Shown here: positions 16,447 to 24,495 of the stretch, piece after piece | How positions within the stretch are numbered: the stretch's first letter is position 1 | Layout of the letters: each line of letters begins with the position of its first letter | Virus record (IMG/VR): IMGVR_UViG_3300032116_000936 | Location: 1-30,412 of that record | DNA length: 30,412 bases | Reading direction: 5' to 3' (one strand) | Source of the DNA: a virus | The notes under the pieces: model-generated | Told to the model about the DNA's origin: nothing | What the model saw: the letters and a program-made list of their open reading frames with translations, nothing else | Databases searched by the model: none | Position numbers and translations under genes: made by a program

Positions 16447-17472
16447 TTATAGTGCGCCAAGTAGTACTCTACGATTATCGAGTACGGCAAAGCCTTGCTC
16501 TGCCCAGCCGTAGAAGCCGGCTCTCTTCTGACGATGTAGAGTATCGTCTTCGAAGATCTGGACTTGCTCACGCACTGGCATGATAAAGCTATCACGCTTA
16601 CGAAGATCTAGGCCAACAACAATTTCGGTCTTGTCATCAGCGGCTCCATTATCTGGAAGAGTTCCGCTTAATGAGCTGGTGTAGAATGTTTGATATTCTT
16701 GACCAACACCGAGTTCATCCAAGTCATGGAGGTTGACACTAAATACTCTGTTGATGGAACCATCAGCAGCGGTATAGATCTCGCGTCTTGTTACCTCATC
16801 AACCTGATCAAGACCCCAGCTACGAATATCTTCCATAGCCTCTGGAGAAACATATAGATCAGTTAACATACCGCGGTTGTTACTAGCAGAGTTACCACCG
16901 CCGTTACGACGCATAACTGTCTTCATCAAGCTAACAAGTCTCTTGGTGAATAGACCAGCAGCAGCATCACTATCATAAACAACGATATTACGATCAACAC
17001 CAGCAGCTAAGATGGTGTGCCATCCATCGTCATTCATTTTCTTAACAAACTGAGCTTCTAAAACTTCCATAGCACGACCAACAACATCCCAGCGAGCATC
17101 TCTGGCATATTTTAATAGCCAATCGATACTAGCTCCGATGTCATAGGTTGGAACCATAACGTAGTCACTTTCAACGTGACGCTCTGGAATATATCCATGA
17201 TTAGGAATTGTGTAAGCCACAAAGTCCTTCTCTGTTCCAGGAGATAGGAAATCTAGAGGAAATTCTGGAGTAGCACTTTGAGCAAGTTGAATTGGCTCGA
17301 AGATACCGTCTAGAATGTTTCCACTAAGAATTGCCTGTCTTAAAGGTAATTCGAGTGCTTTAGCAAACTCATTTGTAGCAGCTAAAGCTGTTTCTCTGTT
17401 CAATGAGCCAGAACGAACAAGAAGATCTGTTAATTCTGGGGTTGGTTGAAAAGCTTTGGTATTAACTGACAT
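16447..17472 (-). CDS. Major capsid protein, HK97-type fold (341 aa)
   Basis: The protein forms the icosahedral shell. At 341 aa it fits the HK97-fold capsid family. Visible traits are the helical N-terminal arm (ELTDLLVRSGSLNRETALAA), a long spine-helix region (YARDARWDVVGRAMEVLEAQ), LTDLYVSPEAMEDIRSW, and a C-terminal FGAW-like GFYGWAEQGFAVLDNRRV segment of the kind that ends many such capsid proteins. A strong ribosome site, GGGAG, lies before the ATG, matching the decoration gene upstream. Base composition is visibly less AT-rich than in the flanking genes, as expected for a very highly expressed product. It follows the protease/scaffold and decoration genes and ends at an intrinsic terminator, the usual head-module order. 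Confidence 0.88.
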   Translation of the reverse strand: MSVNTKAFQPTPELTDLLVRSGSLNRETALAATNEFAKALELPLRQAILSGNILDGIFEPIQLAQSATPEFPLDFLSPGTEKDFVAYTIPNHGYIPERHVESDYVMVPTYDIGASIDWLLKYARDARWDVVGRAMEVLEAQFVKKMNDDGWHTILAAGVDRNIVVYDSDAAAGLFTKRLVSLMKTVMRRNGGGNSASNNRGMLTDLYVSPEAMEDIRSWGLDQVDEVTRREIYTAADGSINRVFSVNLHDLDELGVGQEYQTFYTSSLSGTLPDNGAADDKTEIVVGLDLRKRDSFIMPVREQVQIFEDDTLHRQKRAGFYGWAEQGFAVLDNRRVLLGAL

Positions 17473-17496
17473 TTTTGTTTCTCCCTTTAGTTTAAA

Positions 17497-17952
17497 TTAT
17501 AGGTTAACTGATACTTTGGCGTAACCGTCTGCATCTTTGGAACTCAAGAACTGTCCAATCTTGACAGCGCCAGTAGCCTGTGTGGTGCTAATAACGCCGC
17601 TATTGGCTACGAAAGCATCAGCTCCAGCAGATGGTGTTCCGGCAACTTTATCAGTTACAACAACACCTTGACGAAGTACTGTTACTTTTCCACCCTTTTG
17701 AACTTCATCTTTATACCAATTGATATGCTGTCTTGTTAGATCAAGATCAACAACGTCGTTTAGTAAGATGCCTATTGGCTTAGCGCCAGATGCAGCAGCA
17801 GCATATGCTACAACAGCATTGGCGTCATCCATAGATGCTCCAACACCACTTGTGGCAGTTACTACGCTTACAACACCGCCGCGTTCTTCGGCTGTATTCA
17901 TGAAAAAGGAAACGTCTGTTAGATGTTCAATACGATCTGGTTTAAGAGCCAT
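17497..17952 (-). CDS. Probable head decoration protein (151 aa)
   Basis: A small, alanine- and valine-rich, beta-dominated protein: GGVVSVVTATSGVGASMDDA, GAKPIGILLNDVVDLDLTRQ, KGGKVTVLRQGVVVTDKVAG and GQFLSSKDADGYAKVSVNL. The pattern of 'G.P.GILLNDV' followed by 'V.VLR.G.V.T' resembles small capsid-stabilising proteins encoded between scaffold and capsid genes, for example the DUF2190-type group. It lies exactly there: three bases after the protease-scaffold gene and 24 bases before the capsid gene, with a strong GGGAG site. It would bind the outside of the mature shell. The exact family remains unproved. Confidence 0.7.
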   Translation of the reverse strand: MALKPDRIEHLTDVSFFMNTAEERGGVVSVVTATSGVGASMDDANAVVAYAAAASGAKPIGILLNDVVDLDLTRQHINWYKDEVQKGGKVTVLRQGVVVTDKVAGTPSAGADAFVANSGVISTTQATGAVKIGQFLSSKDADGYAKVSVNL

Positions 17953-17954
17953 TT

Positions 17955-18668
17955 TTATTCTCCCTTATTGAGTTTGTTGCCTAATCTGCTATAAACAAAG
18001 TCTACTAAAGCTGCTCGTGTAGATGCTACCGGAGATTCAACATCTCCTCCAACACCTAGTTCAACAGTTGCTTCTGGTTCTGCTGTTTCTAGAACAGCTT
18101 CATCAACTACTTCTTCGGATGCTTTCTTCTTTGCTGGAGCTTCTTCATCTTCCTTTTTCTTGATTTTCTCAAGCCAAGGAGGCATCTTACCAGCAAATAA
18201 ACTTGTCATAGCATCAAAAGCCTCGTCATCGAGTGCTTCAAATTTTTCTACTGTTGATGTTGCTAATTCGCTATCAACGCCAGCTTCCATTAGAGTTGCC
18301 ACTCTTTTCATTTTCTTTTCTTTTTTCATCATTTCATCTTCGTTGGCTTTGTATCCAGCGATTACTTCATTAGCGGCATCTAAAGCTGCTTTTAGATTTT
18401 TATTTTCTTCGTCTTTACTATTTTCATCTTCTTTTACTTTCAATGCAGCTTGTTCTTTTTCAGCATTGGCTAATTCTAAAGAAGCTGTTAGTTCAGCAAT
18501 CTTTGTTTCATTAGCTTTGATTGTATTTTCAAGTTCTAGTGTTTTGTCTTTTAATGTAGCAGCAGCTTCATAGGCTTCTTTAACAACTTCTGAGCAACCG
18601 CTCATAGCTTCAACCTTTGATTTTAGTTCTGCAACTTCATTAAGAACTGGGTCTAAGTCTAAACTCAT
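17955..18668 (-). CDS. Nested in-frame scaffold protein (237 aa)
   Basis: An ATG at codon 275 of the protease gene (protein start MSLDLDPVLNEVAELKSKV) has GGAG nine bases upstream, stronger than the site of the full gene. It lies precisely at the boundary between the protease domain and the coiled-coil scaffold. Base composition becomes visibly less AT-rich from this point on, as in the highly expressed decoration and capsid genes. This is the same arrangement as lambda C/Nu3, where a nested gene gives many scaffold copies per protease. The product is predicted to be a helical internal scaffold, removed by the protease. Expression from the internal start is inference. Confidence 0.6.
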   Translation of the reverse strand: MSLDLDPVLNEVAELKSKVEAMSGCSEVVKEAYEAAATLKDKTLELENTIKANETKIAELTASLELANAEKEQAALKVKEDENSKDEENKNLKAALDAANEVIAGYKANEDEMMKKEKKMKRVATLMEAGVDSELATSTVEKFEALDDEAFDAMTSLFAGKMPPWLEKIKKKEDEEAPAKKKASEEVVDEAVLETAEPEATVELGVGGDVESPVASTRAALVDFVYSRLGNKLNKGE

Positions 18669-19490
18669 AGTATTATTCTCCGAATTAAGGGTTGACTGAC
18701 AATTAGATACACCTGATAAATCAAAATCGTCTTTTTTTTCTGTCTCAATATTATTAATCAAATCTTTATTAAATATTATACTATCTGGATTTGCTGGTTT
18801 GTCAACAAATCCTTTGCCTGAAAAAGTAATATTTCTTAAAACACGACCTATTCTATAGTCTTCGTGCTCTCCTAGTCCTCCGTATGCTCTAAGATATTTT
18901 GTTAAGTGTGCGGTTTGTTCGTTTCTAGCTAAAATTTTATAGTTTCCGGTAACTTTATTAATTAATCCATAATCAAAACCCTTAAAGAAACATTCCATGC
19001 TAACATACTTTGTTCCTTCATTAATTTCTGCAATAAGTTTTTCTGCTCTACCTTTTAATTCAGGATTGGTATATGCTGTATAAATTACTGAACCAGTTAG
19101 TATATGATACTTTTCTGGTAATTCACTCATTGATATTTTTTCATCAATAAGCTCCCCATCTTCTGTAATTGGCCAATTAGAAGTAATATGTCCTATAATT
19201 ATACTTTCATCATGTTCTAAATTTGTGGGTTTGTCCTCAGGTGTGTGTCTAGCTGCCCAAACTTCATCTTTATCAAAAATATCATCATTTTTATTCCATG
19301 TGGTACTTACCAGAATAGATTGAACATAATAGAGATCTTCATCTCTTAAAGAGGCTAAACTCTTAATATTCTCTTTTAGTTTATTTTTTTCTTTTGATAA
19401 AGGATTAGCCTGAGAAGAATAAGAAAATGATGCAGAAGAATTGATCTTGTGTTCTAGTCCGTCGGCTATTTCTTGTTCGTAAATTATCAT
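17955..19490 (-). CDS. Prohead protease fused to scaffold (511 aa)
   Basis: Residues ~50-245 are a prohead protease of the S78/gp21-like group, which cleaves scaffold and capsid termini during head maturation. Visible motifs are YYVQSILVSTTWNKNDDIFD, LEHDESIIIGHITSN (candidate catalytic His), KYVSMECFFKGFDYG (candidate Ser) and RNITFSGKGFVDKPANPDSI. Residues ~275-511 are a charged helical scaffold: EVAELKSKVEAM, a long Glu/Lys/Ala coiled coil, and acidic low-complexity sequence near the end. The gene begins two bases after the portal stop. An internal start with its own ribosome site (18668) would make scaffold alone. The catalytic residues named are inferred from position in the family, not proved. 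Confidence 0.85.
   Translation of the reverse strand: MIIYEQEIADGLEHKINSSASFSYSSQANPLSKEKNKLKENIKSLASLRDEDLYYVQSILVSTTWNKNDDIFDKDEVWAARHTPEDKPTNLEHDESIIIGHITSNWPITEDGELIDEKISMSELPEKYHILTGSVIYTAYTNPELKGRAEKLIAEINEGTKYVSMECFFKGFDYGLINKVTGNYKILARNEQTAHLTKYLRAYGGLGEHEDYRIGRVLRNITFSGKGFVDKPANPDSIIFNKDLINNIETEKKDDFDLSGVSNCQSTLNSENNTMSLDLDPVLNEVAELKSKVEAMSGCSEVVKEAYEAAATLKDKTLELENTIKANETKIAELTASLELANAEKEQAALKVKEDENSKDEENKNLKAALDAANEVIAGYKANEDEMMKKEKKMKRVATLMEAGVDSELATSTVEKFEALDDEAFDAMTSLFAGKMPPWLEKIKKKEDEEAPAKKKASEEVVDEAVLETAEPEATVELGVGGDVESPVASTRAALVDFVYSRLGNKLNKGE
18678..18681 (-). promoter_or_regulatory. Internal ribosome-binding site for nested scaffold
   Basis: GGAG within the protease-scaffold frame, nine bases before the in-frame ATG at 18668. 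It is the feature that decides the nested start. Confidence 0.55.
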
Positions 19491-19492
19491 TT

Positions 19493-21697
19493 TTAAGCCT
19501 CAGATTGTATTTTTGAATATAGGGTTGAGTAGTACGCAGCTTTGGCCTGTTTTTGCTCATCCATACTTAATTGTTTATTAAGTTCATTGGCTAATTGCTT
19601 TAACCAACTATTATACCCCAATAGAATTGTTTTATATTCTTCTTTATTAATTTCTGCAAAAATTTTATTAATAGTATCTATGGTTATTTGACCAAAGGGA
19701 TCAAGACCGAATAGAATTTTGGTTTTTATAGACTCTACCTCTTTGGACTCGTCATTGGATAAACTTCTAAAATTCTTTTTGGAATAGAATTCTAGCAGTA
19801 TGGGATTTAGGATTTGACTAATCTTATCTTGAGCATCTGCAGCCCATATTGTTAGTCCGGCGCCGGTTTGGGGTTTGAATGTTTTTTGTTTTCGTTGATT
19901 AGTGTCTTTAGAATTCTTTGGTCTTCCGGCTCCTGGTTGTCCTGGCAAAGATTCTGGCGAATCTTTTGCCAACTTCGTTGGAGATGCAGGCAATGAGGGC
20001 TGCTTCATATCGAGTGCAGACTTTTCTCCTGCTGTTTTTTTATCTAGTTCTAGACCAACTTGACTAGGAGTAACAATGCCGCTTTGTAAAGCTATTTTTC
20101 TAAGAGCATTTTCAACTTGTGGATCGTGCCATGGACCAGATTTCCTGACCATTCTATCGCTTTCCCTTTCTCTTGATTCTCTATTGAGTCTTGATTTTTC
20201 CATATCTGAATCAAAACCAAATTTACTTTGTAGCAATTCATCTGATATGAGATTACGATCAGCTAATTGTATTAATAGGGCTTTTTCTGCGTCTTCATTA
20301 CTTAAGTCCATTCTATCAAATTCTATTTTTGCTGGATATTTAAATCCCATAGCTTTTTGAACTAATGCTATTTCTTTCTCCCAAAAATCTACTAATACAT
20401 CTCTACCATATTGTAGTCTTTGAGTTAATGTTTTAAGAGATATAAAATTATTAGTTGTACCAGCCGCGCCAAATGTTCCTGTTAAGGTAGGAGGAATACC
20501 TAAACCGGCATAAACACTATTTAAATGTGGAATATATTTTCCTTCTCCTAAGAATTGATGTACGGTAGTTTTACTTTCAATTAACTCAATATCTGGTCCC
20601 CAAACAAGATCCATGGTTCCGCCTCCAACATTATTTCCAAGAATAGAAGCTAGTTTTGCTGTTGCTGCTTTTGTAGGAGCTATTTTATGTTCTAGACTAC
20701 CTAATTTAAAAATTCTGATATTTGATATAGCTCCATCTAAAGCTGCCATATCTGCTAATTTTAATTTTTCAATAACTACAATATCGTCCATGATTGCGTA
20801 TATCATAGGGAACGACCAAGCTTGCCAATCATCTTTTTTGTAATGATAAACAATTGTTTTCTGTGGGTCTAATGGATAAGGTTTTTTATTTTTAGCTGCT
20901 TCAATAATTTGCGTTGGTAGTCCATTTATAATATTTTTTTCATTATCTGTTTTAGGACTATTTATAATTTTTCTAAGATTACCTGGTAATACTAATTCAT
21001 ATCTTTTGTTTGACACGAAAGAAGCTAAGGCTCCAGCCGATACTTCTACAAAATAAGGATCTATGAAAGTATATTTCCAAGGGACTTCTCTTTTTTCTAT
21101 TTTAATTTCATCTAATTCCTGAATAGTAAGATCGCTAGCTCCCATACTCTGATATAATTTATCTACGACCTTAACGCTTAATTTTGCTGTTTGTCTATTA
21201 ATAACAATATTTCCAGTTTTATATAAATTGTTTAAAAACCTTTCGCTTCTGTCTTTGCCAGAAACTTTTTTAAACCACTGTCTATAAAATCTTTCTATTC
21301 TTTTATTTCTATGAGATAGTTTGATGCCCTGTACGGCAAAATCACCCATAAGATCTATAACATTTTTGACTAATCCAACTCTTTGATAAATATCTTCTGC
21401 TCTTTTAATGATATCCTTAATTTTTGTTGGAATATCTTCATCTGGCCTAAAGTAGTAATAATCTGATCTAGTTAGTCCTGGGCGACCAGAAATATTAGGG
21501 GCAAGATTAGAGTAATCAAGACCATATCTTCGACTAGCTTCAGCTTTGTTAATTCCCGTGAATTCCTCTAGAGAACCCGACGAAGCTTTGATGGCTTCTT
21601 GTTTGCTTCCCAAATCATCCCCCCACATTACATATGCTTCTCCAACTTCGTTTACTGAGGTATGAATGCTTTCACTTTTAGGATATTTTTTAGCCAT
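19493..21697 (-). CDS. Portal protein (734 aa)
   Basis: The portal is the dodecameric ring at the packaging vertex through which DNA enters and leaves. Support: position right after the large terminase and before the protease, length in the usual range, and recognisable segments such as YRQWFKKVSGKDRSERFLNN, GNIVINRQTAKLSVK, a WKYTFIDPYFVEV stretch, a TIVYHYKKDDWQAWSFPMIY stretch and NSVYAGLGIPPTLTGTFG. From residue ~560 to ~635 is a Pro/Ser/Lys-rich linker (SLPASPTKLAKDSPESLPGQ, GRPKNSKDTNQRKQK). A helical C-terminal tail of about 100 residues follows, longer than in minimal portals. Candidate promoter D precedes it. No ribosome site is obvious before the ATG, only an A/T-rich stretch. Confidence 0.85.
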   Translation of the reverse strand: MAKKYPKSESIHTSVNEVGEAYVMWGDDLGSKQEAIKASSGSLEEFTGINKAEASRRYGLDYSNLAPNISGRPGLTRSDYYYFRPDEDIPTKIKDIIKRAEDIYQRVGLVKNVIDLMGDFAVQGIKLSHRNKRIERFYRQWFKKVSGKDRSERFLNNLYKTGNIVINRQTAKLSVKVVDKLYQSMGASDLTIQELDEIKIEKREVPWKYTFIDPYFVEVSAGALASFVSNKRYELVLPGNLRKIINSPKTDNEKNIINGLPTQIIEAAKNKKPYPLDPQKTIVYHYKKDDWQAWSFPMIYAIMDDIVVIEKLKLADMAALDGAISNIRIFKLGSLEHKIAPTKAATAKLASILGNNVGGGTMDLVWGPDIELIESKTTVHQFLGEGKYIPHLNSVYAGLGIPPTLTGTFGAAGTTNNFISLKTLTQRLQYGRDVLVDFWEKEIALVQKAMGFKYPAKIEFDRMDLSNEDAEKALLIQLADRNLISDELLQSKFGFDSDMEKSRLNRESRERESDRMVRKSGPWHDPQVENALRKIALQSGIVTPSQVGLELDKKTAGEKSALDMKQPSLPASPTKLAKDSPESLPGQPGAGRPKNSKDTNQRKQKTFKPQTGAGLTIWAADAQDKISQILNPILLEFYSKKNFRSLSNDESKEVESIKTKILFGLDPFGQITIDTINKIFAEINKEEYKTILLGYNSWLKQLANELNKQLSMDEQKQAKAAYYSTLYSKIQSEA

Positions 21698-21730
21698 AAT
21701 TTTTTAATTGTATTGTAATATGATTATAAT

Positions 21731-21756
21731 TCTATTATACGAACTCTATACACCCA
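21731..21756 (-). promoter_or_regulatory. Candidate phage promoter, GTGTAT-box class (copy D)
   Basis: Just after the terminase stop the minus strand carries TGGGTGTATA and, eight bases after GTGTAT, TATAATAG. The GTGTAT box ends 50 bases before the portal ATG. Box spacing is identical to copy F. Confidence 0.55.
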
Positions 21757-21757
21757 T

Positions 21758-23794
21758 TTATCTATATATTCCAGTATATATGTCATTATCATTAGCTCCA
21801 GAAACAAACCACTCTGGTCCTTTGTACATTTGGCCAGCATGTTTGACAACATTTCTAGTATCTTCTCCTATAATATCATATGTTACTGGTTGTAAAGTTC
21901 TCTGCATTTGTCTAGCTATCATATTGGCTATCAACAAAGAACTATACCTATCTTTTCTAAGTCTGCCCTTTTTACCATTTGGTAGTTTGATTTCTGGGGT
22001 ATCCCATCTATCTCTAGCATTTGGTCCTGTACTTGTCTGTGTCATTATAATAGTTGTAAGCTCATTTTTAAGTTCTTCTATTTCTAATATACATTCGCTT
22101 AGATTATCGTATATGGGATTTAGATCACTTTCCATAATGTCTCGTCCTTCTTGATCTAATGCTAATCCTAGTGTTAATCCATCAAATCTTGGAAAAAGTA
22201 ATGTTTTATCTTCAAAATCTTTTCTTAGTCCGTGATTAGCTTGAGCCGTCCATTCTGCTTTAGCAAATTGTATAAGTTCTATTAAATGTAATCCTTGTTG
22301 ATCATCAGTATCTCTAGGTTTATTATCATCTATGATTGGCCAAATTAAATTTTCTCCATCTTCTGTTTTTGATGGATCGTGTAATGCTTCTTCTATTGCT
22401 ACTCCTCCGCCCTGAGCATCTAGTCCTATTCTACTACACGGAAATGTTTTCATTAGATTTCTAATTTTTCTAACACAAAAGCCATAAAAATCATGTTCTT
22501 TAATTAGTCCAGTTTTTTGTCTTTCTTTAAAGTTACTTCTATTAGTAGTCCAACAGTAAACTATTCTGGAATGAGTAGGATGTATCTCTAAAACAACTAT
22601 ACTAAAATTATCTTGTTCACTAGCAGGATCTATTCCATAGACATACTTATGGTCTTGATGACCTTTAACGACAGCATCAAACACTATTGGTTTATTATCT
22701 ATTAATATTTGTCTAGTATCACTTGTAACACAACTTTCTATTAAGCTTCTTCTAAAAAATCCTTCACTATCTTCAGTAAAACATGCAGCGTATTCCATAT
22801 TATATATTCCAGTATGAATTGTTGCTTTAGCTCTACTGACCTGTTTGTCATCCATGAATCCTTTAGGAATTAATTCGTATGGTACTCTAATGATAGAATA
22901 ATCTTTCCAATTGAAATTATCTGGAACTTCTCCTTTAAATATTTCTTTTAATTTTTGAGGATCTCCTTGACTAGAGATAATCTGCTTATATCTTTTCCAA
23001 TACGAAGCAAAGTGTTTAAAAGCATAATCTGCTGTTCCCGAAATAATTGCCTGATTGCCCATTTTAATATCTAGAGCCGCTAGTTCTTCATTCCATACTC
23101 CGGATTCTATCATAGCTTTTTTCTTAGCTTCATCTTTTACATTTTGTATAGGATTAGCGCTAACGGCAGCGAATCCTGAAACTACAGTTTCGTAAATATC
23201 TGGAGATATAGACGCAAATTCGTCAGCTATAATAATGTGTGCTCTAAGTCCTCTAATTTTACTTCCATCACCCATCGGAATAGCCACCGTCCAACTATCT
23301 CCTAGTCGTATAGTACATCTATCTACATCTCTTCTTGGGCCATCATCATTACTATTAAATATACTTCTTAGTATCGGACTACTTTTCCAAATATTTTCCA
23401 TATATTCAAAAATAATTTTACTTTGTCTAAATGCTGCTCCGACAACAACAATTTTTGTACCAGGAACGAATGTGCATTTTAATATACAGTATAATGCCAT
23501 AAGGAATGATTTTCCAAAACCACGACTAGCAATAAACATCGGAAATGCTCGTATCCAAAATTCCTGTAAAATAGCAATTTGTATAGGATGAAGCTCTATA
23601 CCAAAAAGTAGTTTGCAAGTAGATCCTAAATATCTAGGATTATTTATAATTCTTAATAAATGTAAATCAGGATTTTCTATATCTTCTTTTAATCTATTGA
23701 TCATTAAATTTTGATCAATTTTTAATTCTGATAGATCGCCTAATCCTAACCAGGCATCTTCAAATATTTGTGTTTGTTGAGCTTTGGATTTCAT
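21758..23794 (-). CDS. terL: Terminase large subunit (678 aa)
   Basis: The ATP-driven DNA-packaging motor and nuclease. The ATPase half shows Walker A, ASRGFGKSFLMAL (SRGFGKS at residues 90-96), and Walker B, AHIIIADEFASI (185-196), with the catalytic Glu after Asp. The adenine-binding LHPIQIAILQEFW lies before Walker A. The nuclease half (RNase H-like) has YGIDPASEQDNFSIVVLE (Asp389) and RIGLDAQGGGVAIEEAL (Asp459), with a late RKDRYSSLLIANMIAR segment that could supply the third acid. Its start overlaps the ERCC4 nuclease gene by 35 bases. The set of HNH, ERCC4 nuclease, TerL and portal in that order is a packaging module. Size and motif order are normal. Confidence 0.92.
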   Translation of the reverse strand: MKSKAQQTQIFEDAWLGLGDLSELKIDQNLMINRLKEDIENPDLHLLRIINNPRYLGSTCKLLFGIELHPIQIAILQEFWIRAFPMFIASRGFGKSFLMALYCILKCTFVPGTKIVVVGAAFRQSKIIFEYMENIWKSSPILRSIFNSNDDGPRRDVDRCTIRLGDSWTVAIPMGDGSKIRGLRAHIIIADEFASISPDIYETVVSGFAAVSANPIQNVKDEAKKKAMIESGVWNEELAALDIKMGNQAIISGTADYAFKHFASYWKRYKQIISSQGDPQKLKEIFKGEVPDNFNWKDYSIIRVPYELIPKGFMDDKQVSRAKATIHTGIYNMEYAACFTEDSEGFFRRSLIESCVTSDTRQILIDNKPIVFDAVVKGHQDHKYVYGIDPASEQDNFSIVVLEIHPTHSRIVYCWTTNRSNFKERQKTGLIKEHDFYGFCVRKIRNLMKTFPCSRIGLDAQGGGVAIEEALHDPSKTEDGENLIWPIIDDNKPRDTDDQQGLHLIELIQFAKAEWTAQANHGLRKDFEDKTLLFPRFDGLTLGLALDQEGRDIMESDLNPIYDNLSECILEIEELKNELTTIIMTQTSTGPNARDRWDTPEIKLPNGKKGRLRKDRYSSLLIANMIARQMQRTLQPVTYDIIGEDTRNVVKHAGQMYKGPEWFVSGANDNDIYTGIYR

Positions 23795-24239
23795 AAACTT
23801 TCTTCATTAAGTAGAGAGCCATTTTTTCAGCATTACTAGGAGAACCACAAAATATAACATGAATATTAAAAAATATTTGTAGCTCTGTTATGTTCTTCAT
23901 AATGAATGCTGGAGATATTTTTAATTTATCCCACATTTTTTTAGGAACATTAGATCCGATAGGATATTGAAAGATATCTTGTAAATCAAATTCACATAAT
24001 AAATAAGCATATTTAAATGAAGACATTCTATTTACTACATCTTTAAATCTTTTTTCTGTAATGTTGTTAGCTATTTCACTAACACTTTTTTTACGCTCTA
24101 TACATAGGATATCTTCTAGTCCGCTCACAGAATAGTCTCCAGTATCTAATTTTTCCGATACGGTAGACACGGAGTGGAATTCCCAGGGTTGTTGTTCTCT
24201 GGTATCTATTATTATTTTAAAGTCATTGTAATTTATCAT
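23760..24239 (-). CDS. ERCC4/XPF-type nuclease (159 aa)
   Basis: A single-domain structure-specific nuclease candidate. The active-site pattern is intact: FKIIIDTREQQPW (Asp12, Arg14, Glu15), LDTGDYSVSG (Asp35) and CIERKKSVSEIANNI (Glu48-Arg49-Lys50), followed by RFKDVVNRMSSFKYAYLLCE. This matches the ERCC4 'D..RE...GD....ERK' signature of the XPF/Mus81 group, which cuts branched DNA next to junctions with metal. No helicase and no C-terminal HhH pair are present, so it is a minimal phage form. It is wedged between the HNH gene (17-base overlap) and TerL (35-base overlap). Resolving branched replicated DNA before packaging is the likely role, by inference. Confidence 0.85.
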   Translation of the reverse strand: MINYNDFKIIIDTREQQPWEFHSVSTVSEKLDTGDYSVSGLEDILCIERKKSVSEIANNITEKRFKDVVNRMSSFKYAYLLCEFDLQDIFQYPIGSNVPKKMWDKLKISPAFIMKNITELQIFFNIHVIFCGSPSNAEKMALYLMKKVYEIQSSTNTNI

Positions 24240-24495
24240 GATTCGCTACAATCTTTAAGAAAACAGCTTCGTAATTATCTTCCATGCCAGTTATCATTTT
24301 ATGATGATCTTTACATAAAGTGATTCCATTATTTATTTCGAATCTTAAACCAGGATATTCTGCCCATTTTTTGATATGATGAGCATTAAGTTTTTTATTT
24401 CTATTACACCCAGGCCATTGACAGCAATATTTATCTCTTTTATAAACTGACTCTCTCCATTTTTTATATTGAGGATCTTGATAATTTCTAAACAT
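24223..24495 (-). CDS. HNH endonuclease near the terminase (90 aa)
   Basis: A minimal HNH nuclease: YCCQWPGC (zinc cysteines, residues 24-30), LNAHHIKKWAEYP (His39-His40), RFEINNGITLCKDHH (Asn55-56, Cys61, His64-65). Pattern and length match the small HNH proteins that sit beside terminase genes in many tailed phages. In some of these phages, such as HK97, they work with the terminase to cut cohesive ends. It overlaps the end of the dehydratase gene by eight bases and the ERCC4 gene by 17. A packaging cofactor is the best reading; a free-standing homing enzyme is less likely because the gene is fully integrated in an overlapping operon. Confidence 0.85.
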   Translation of the reverse strand: MFRNYQDPQYKKWRESVYKRDKYCCQWPGCNRNKKLNAHHIKKWAEYPGLRFEINNGITLCKDHHKMITGMEDNYEAVFLKIVANHDKLQ

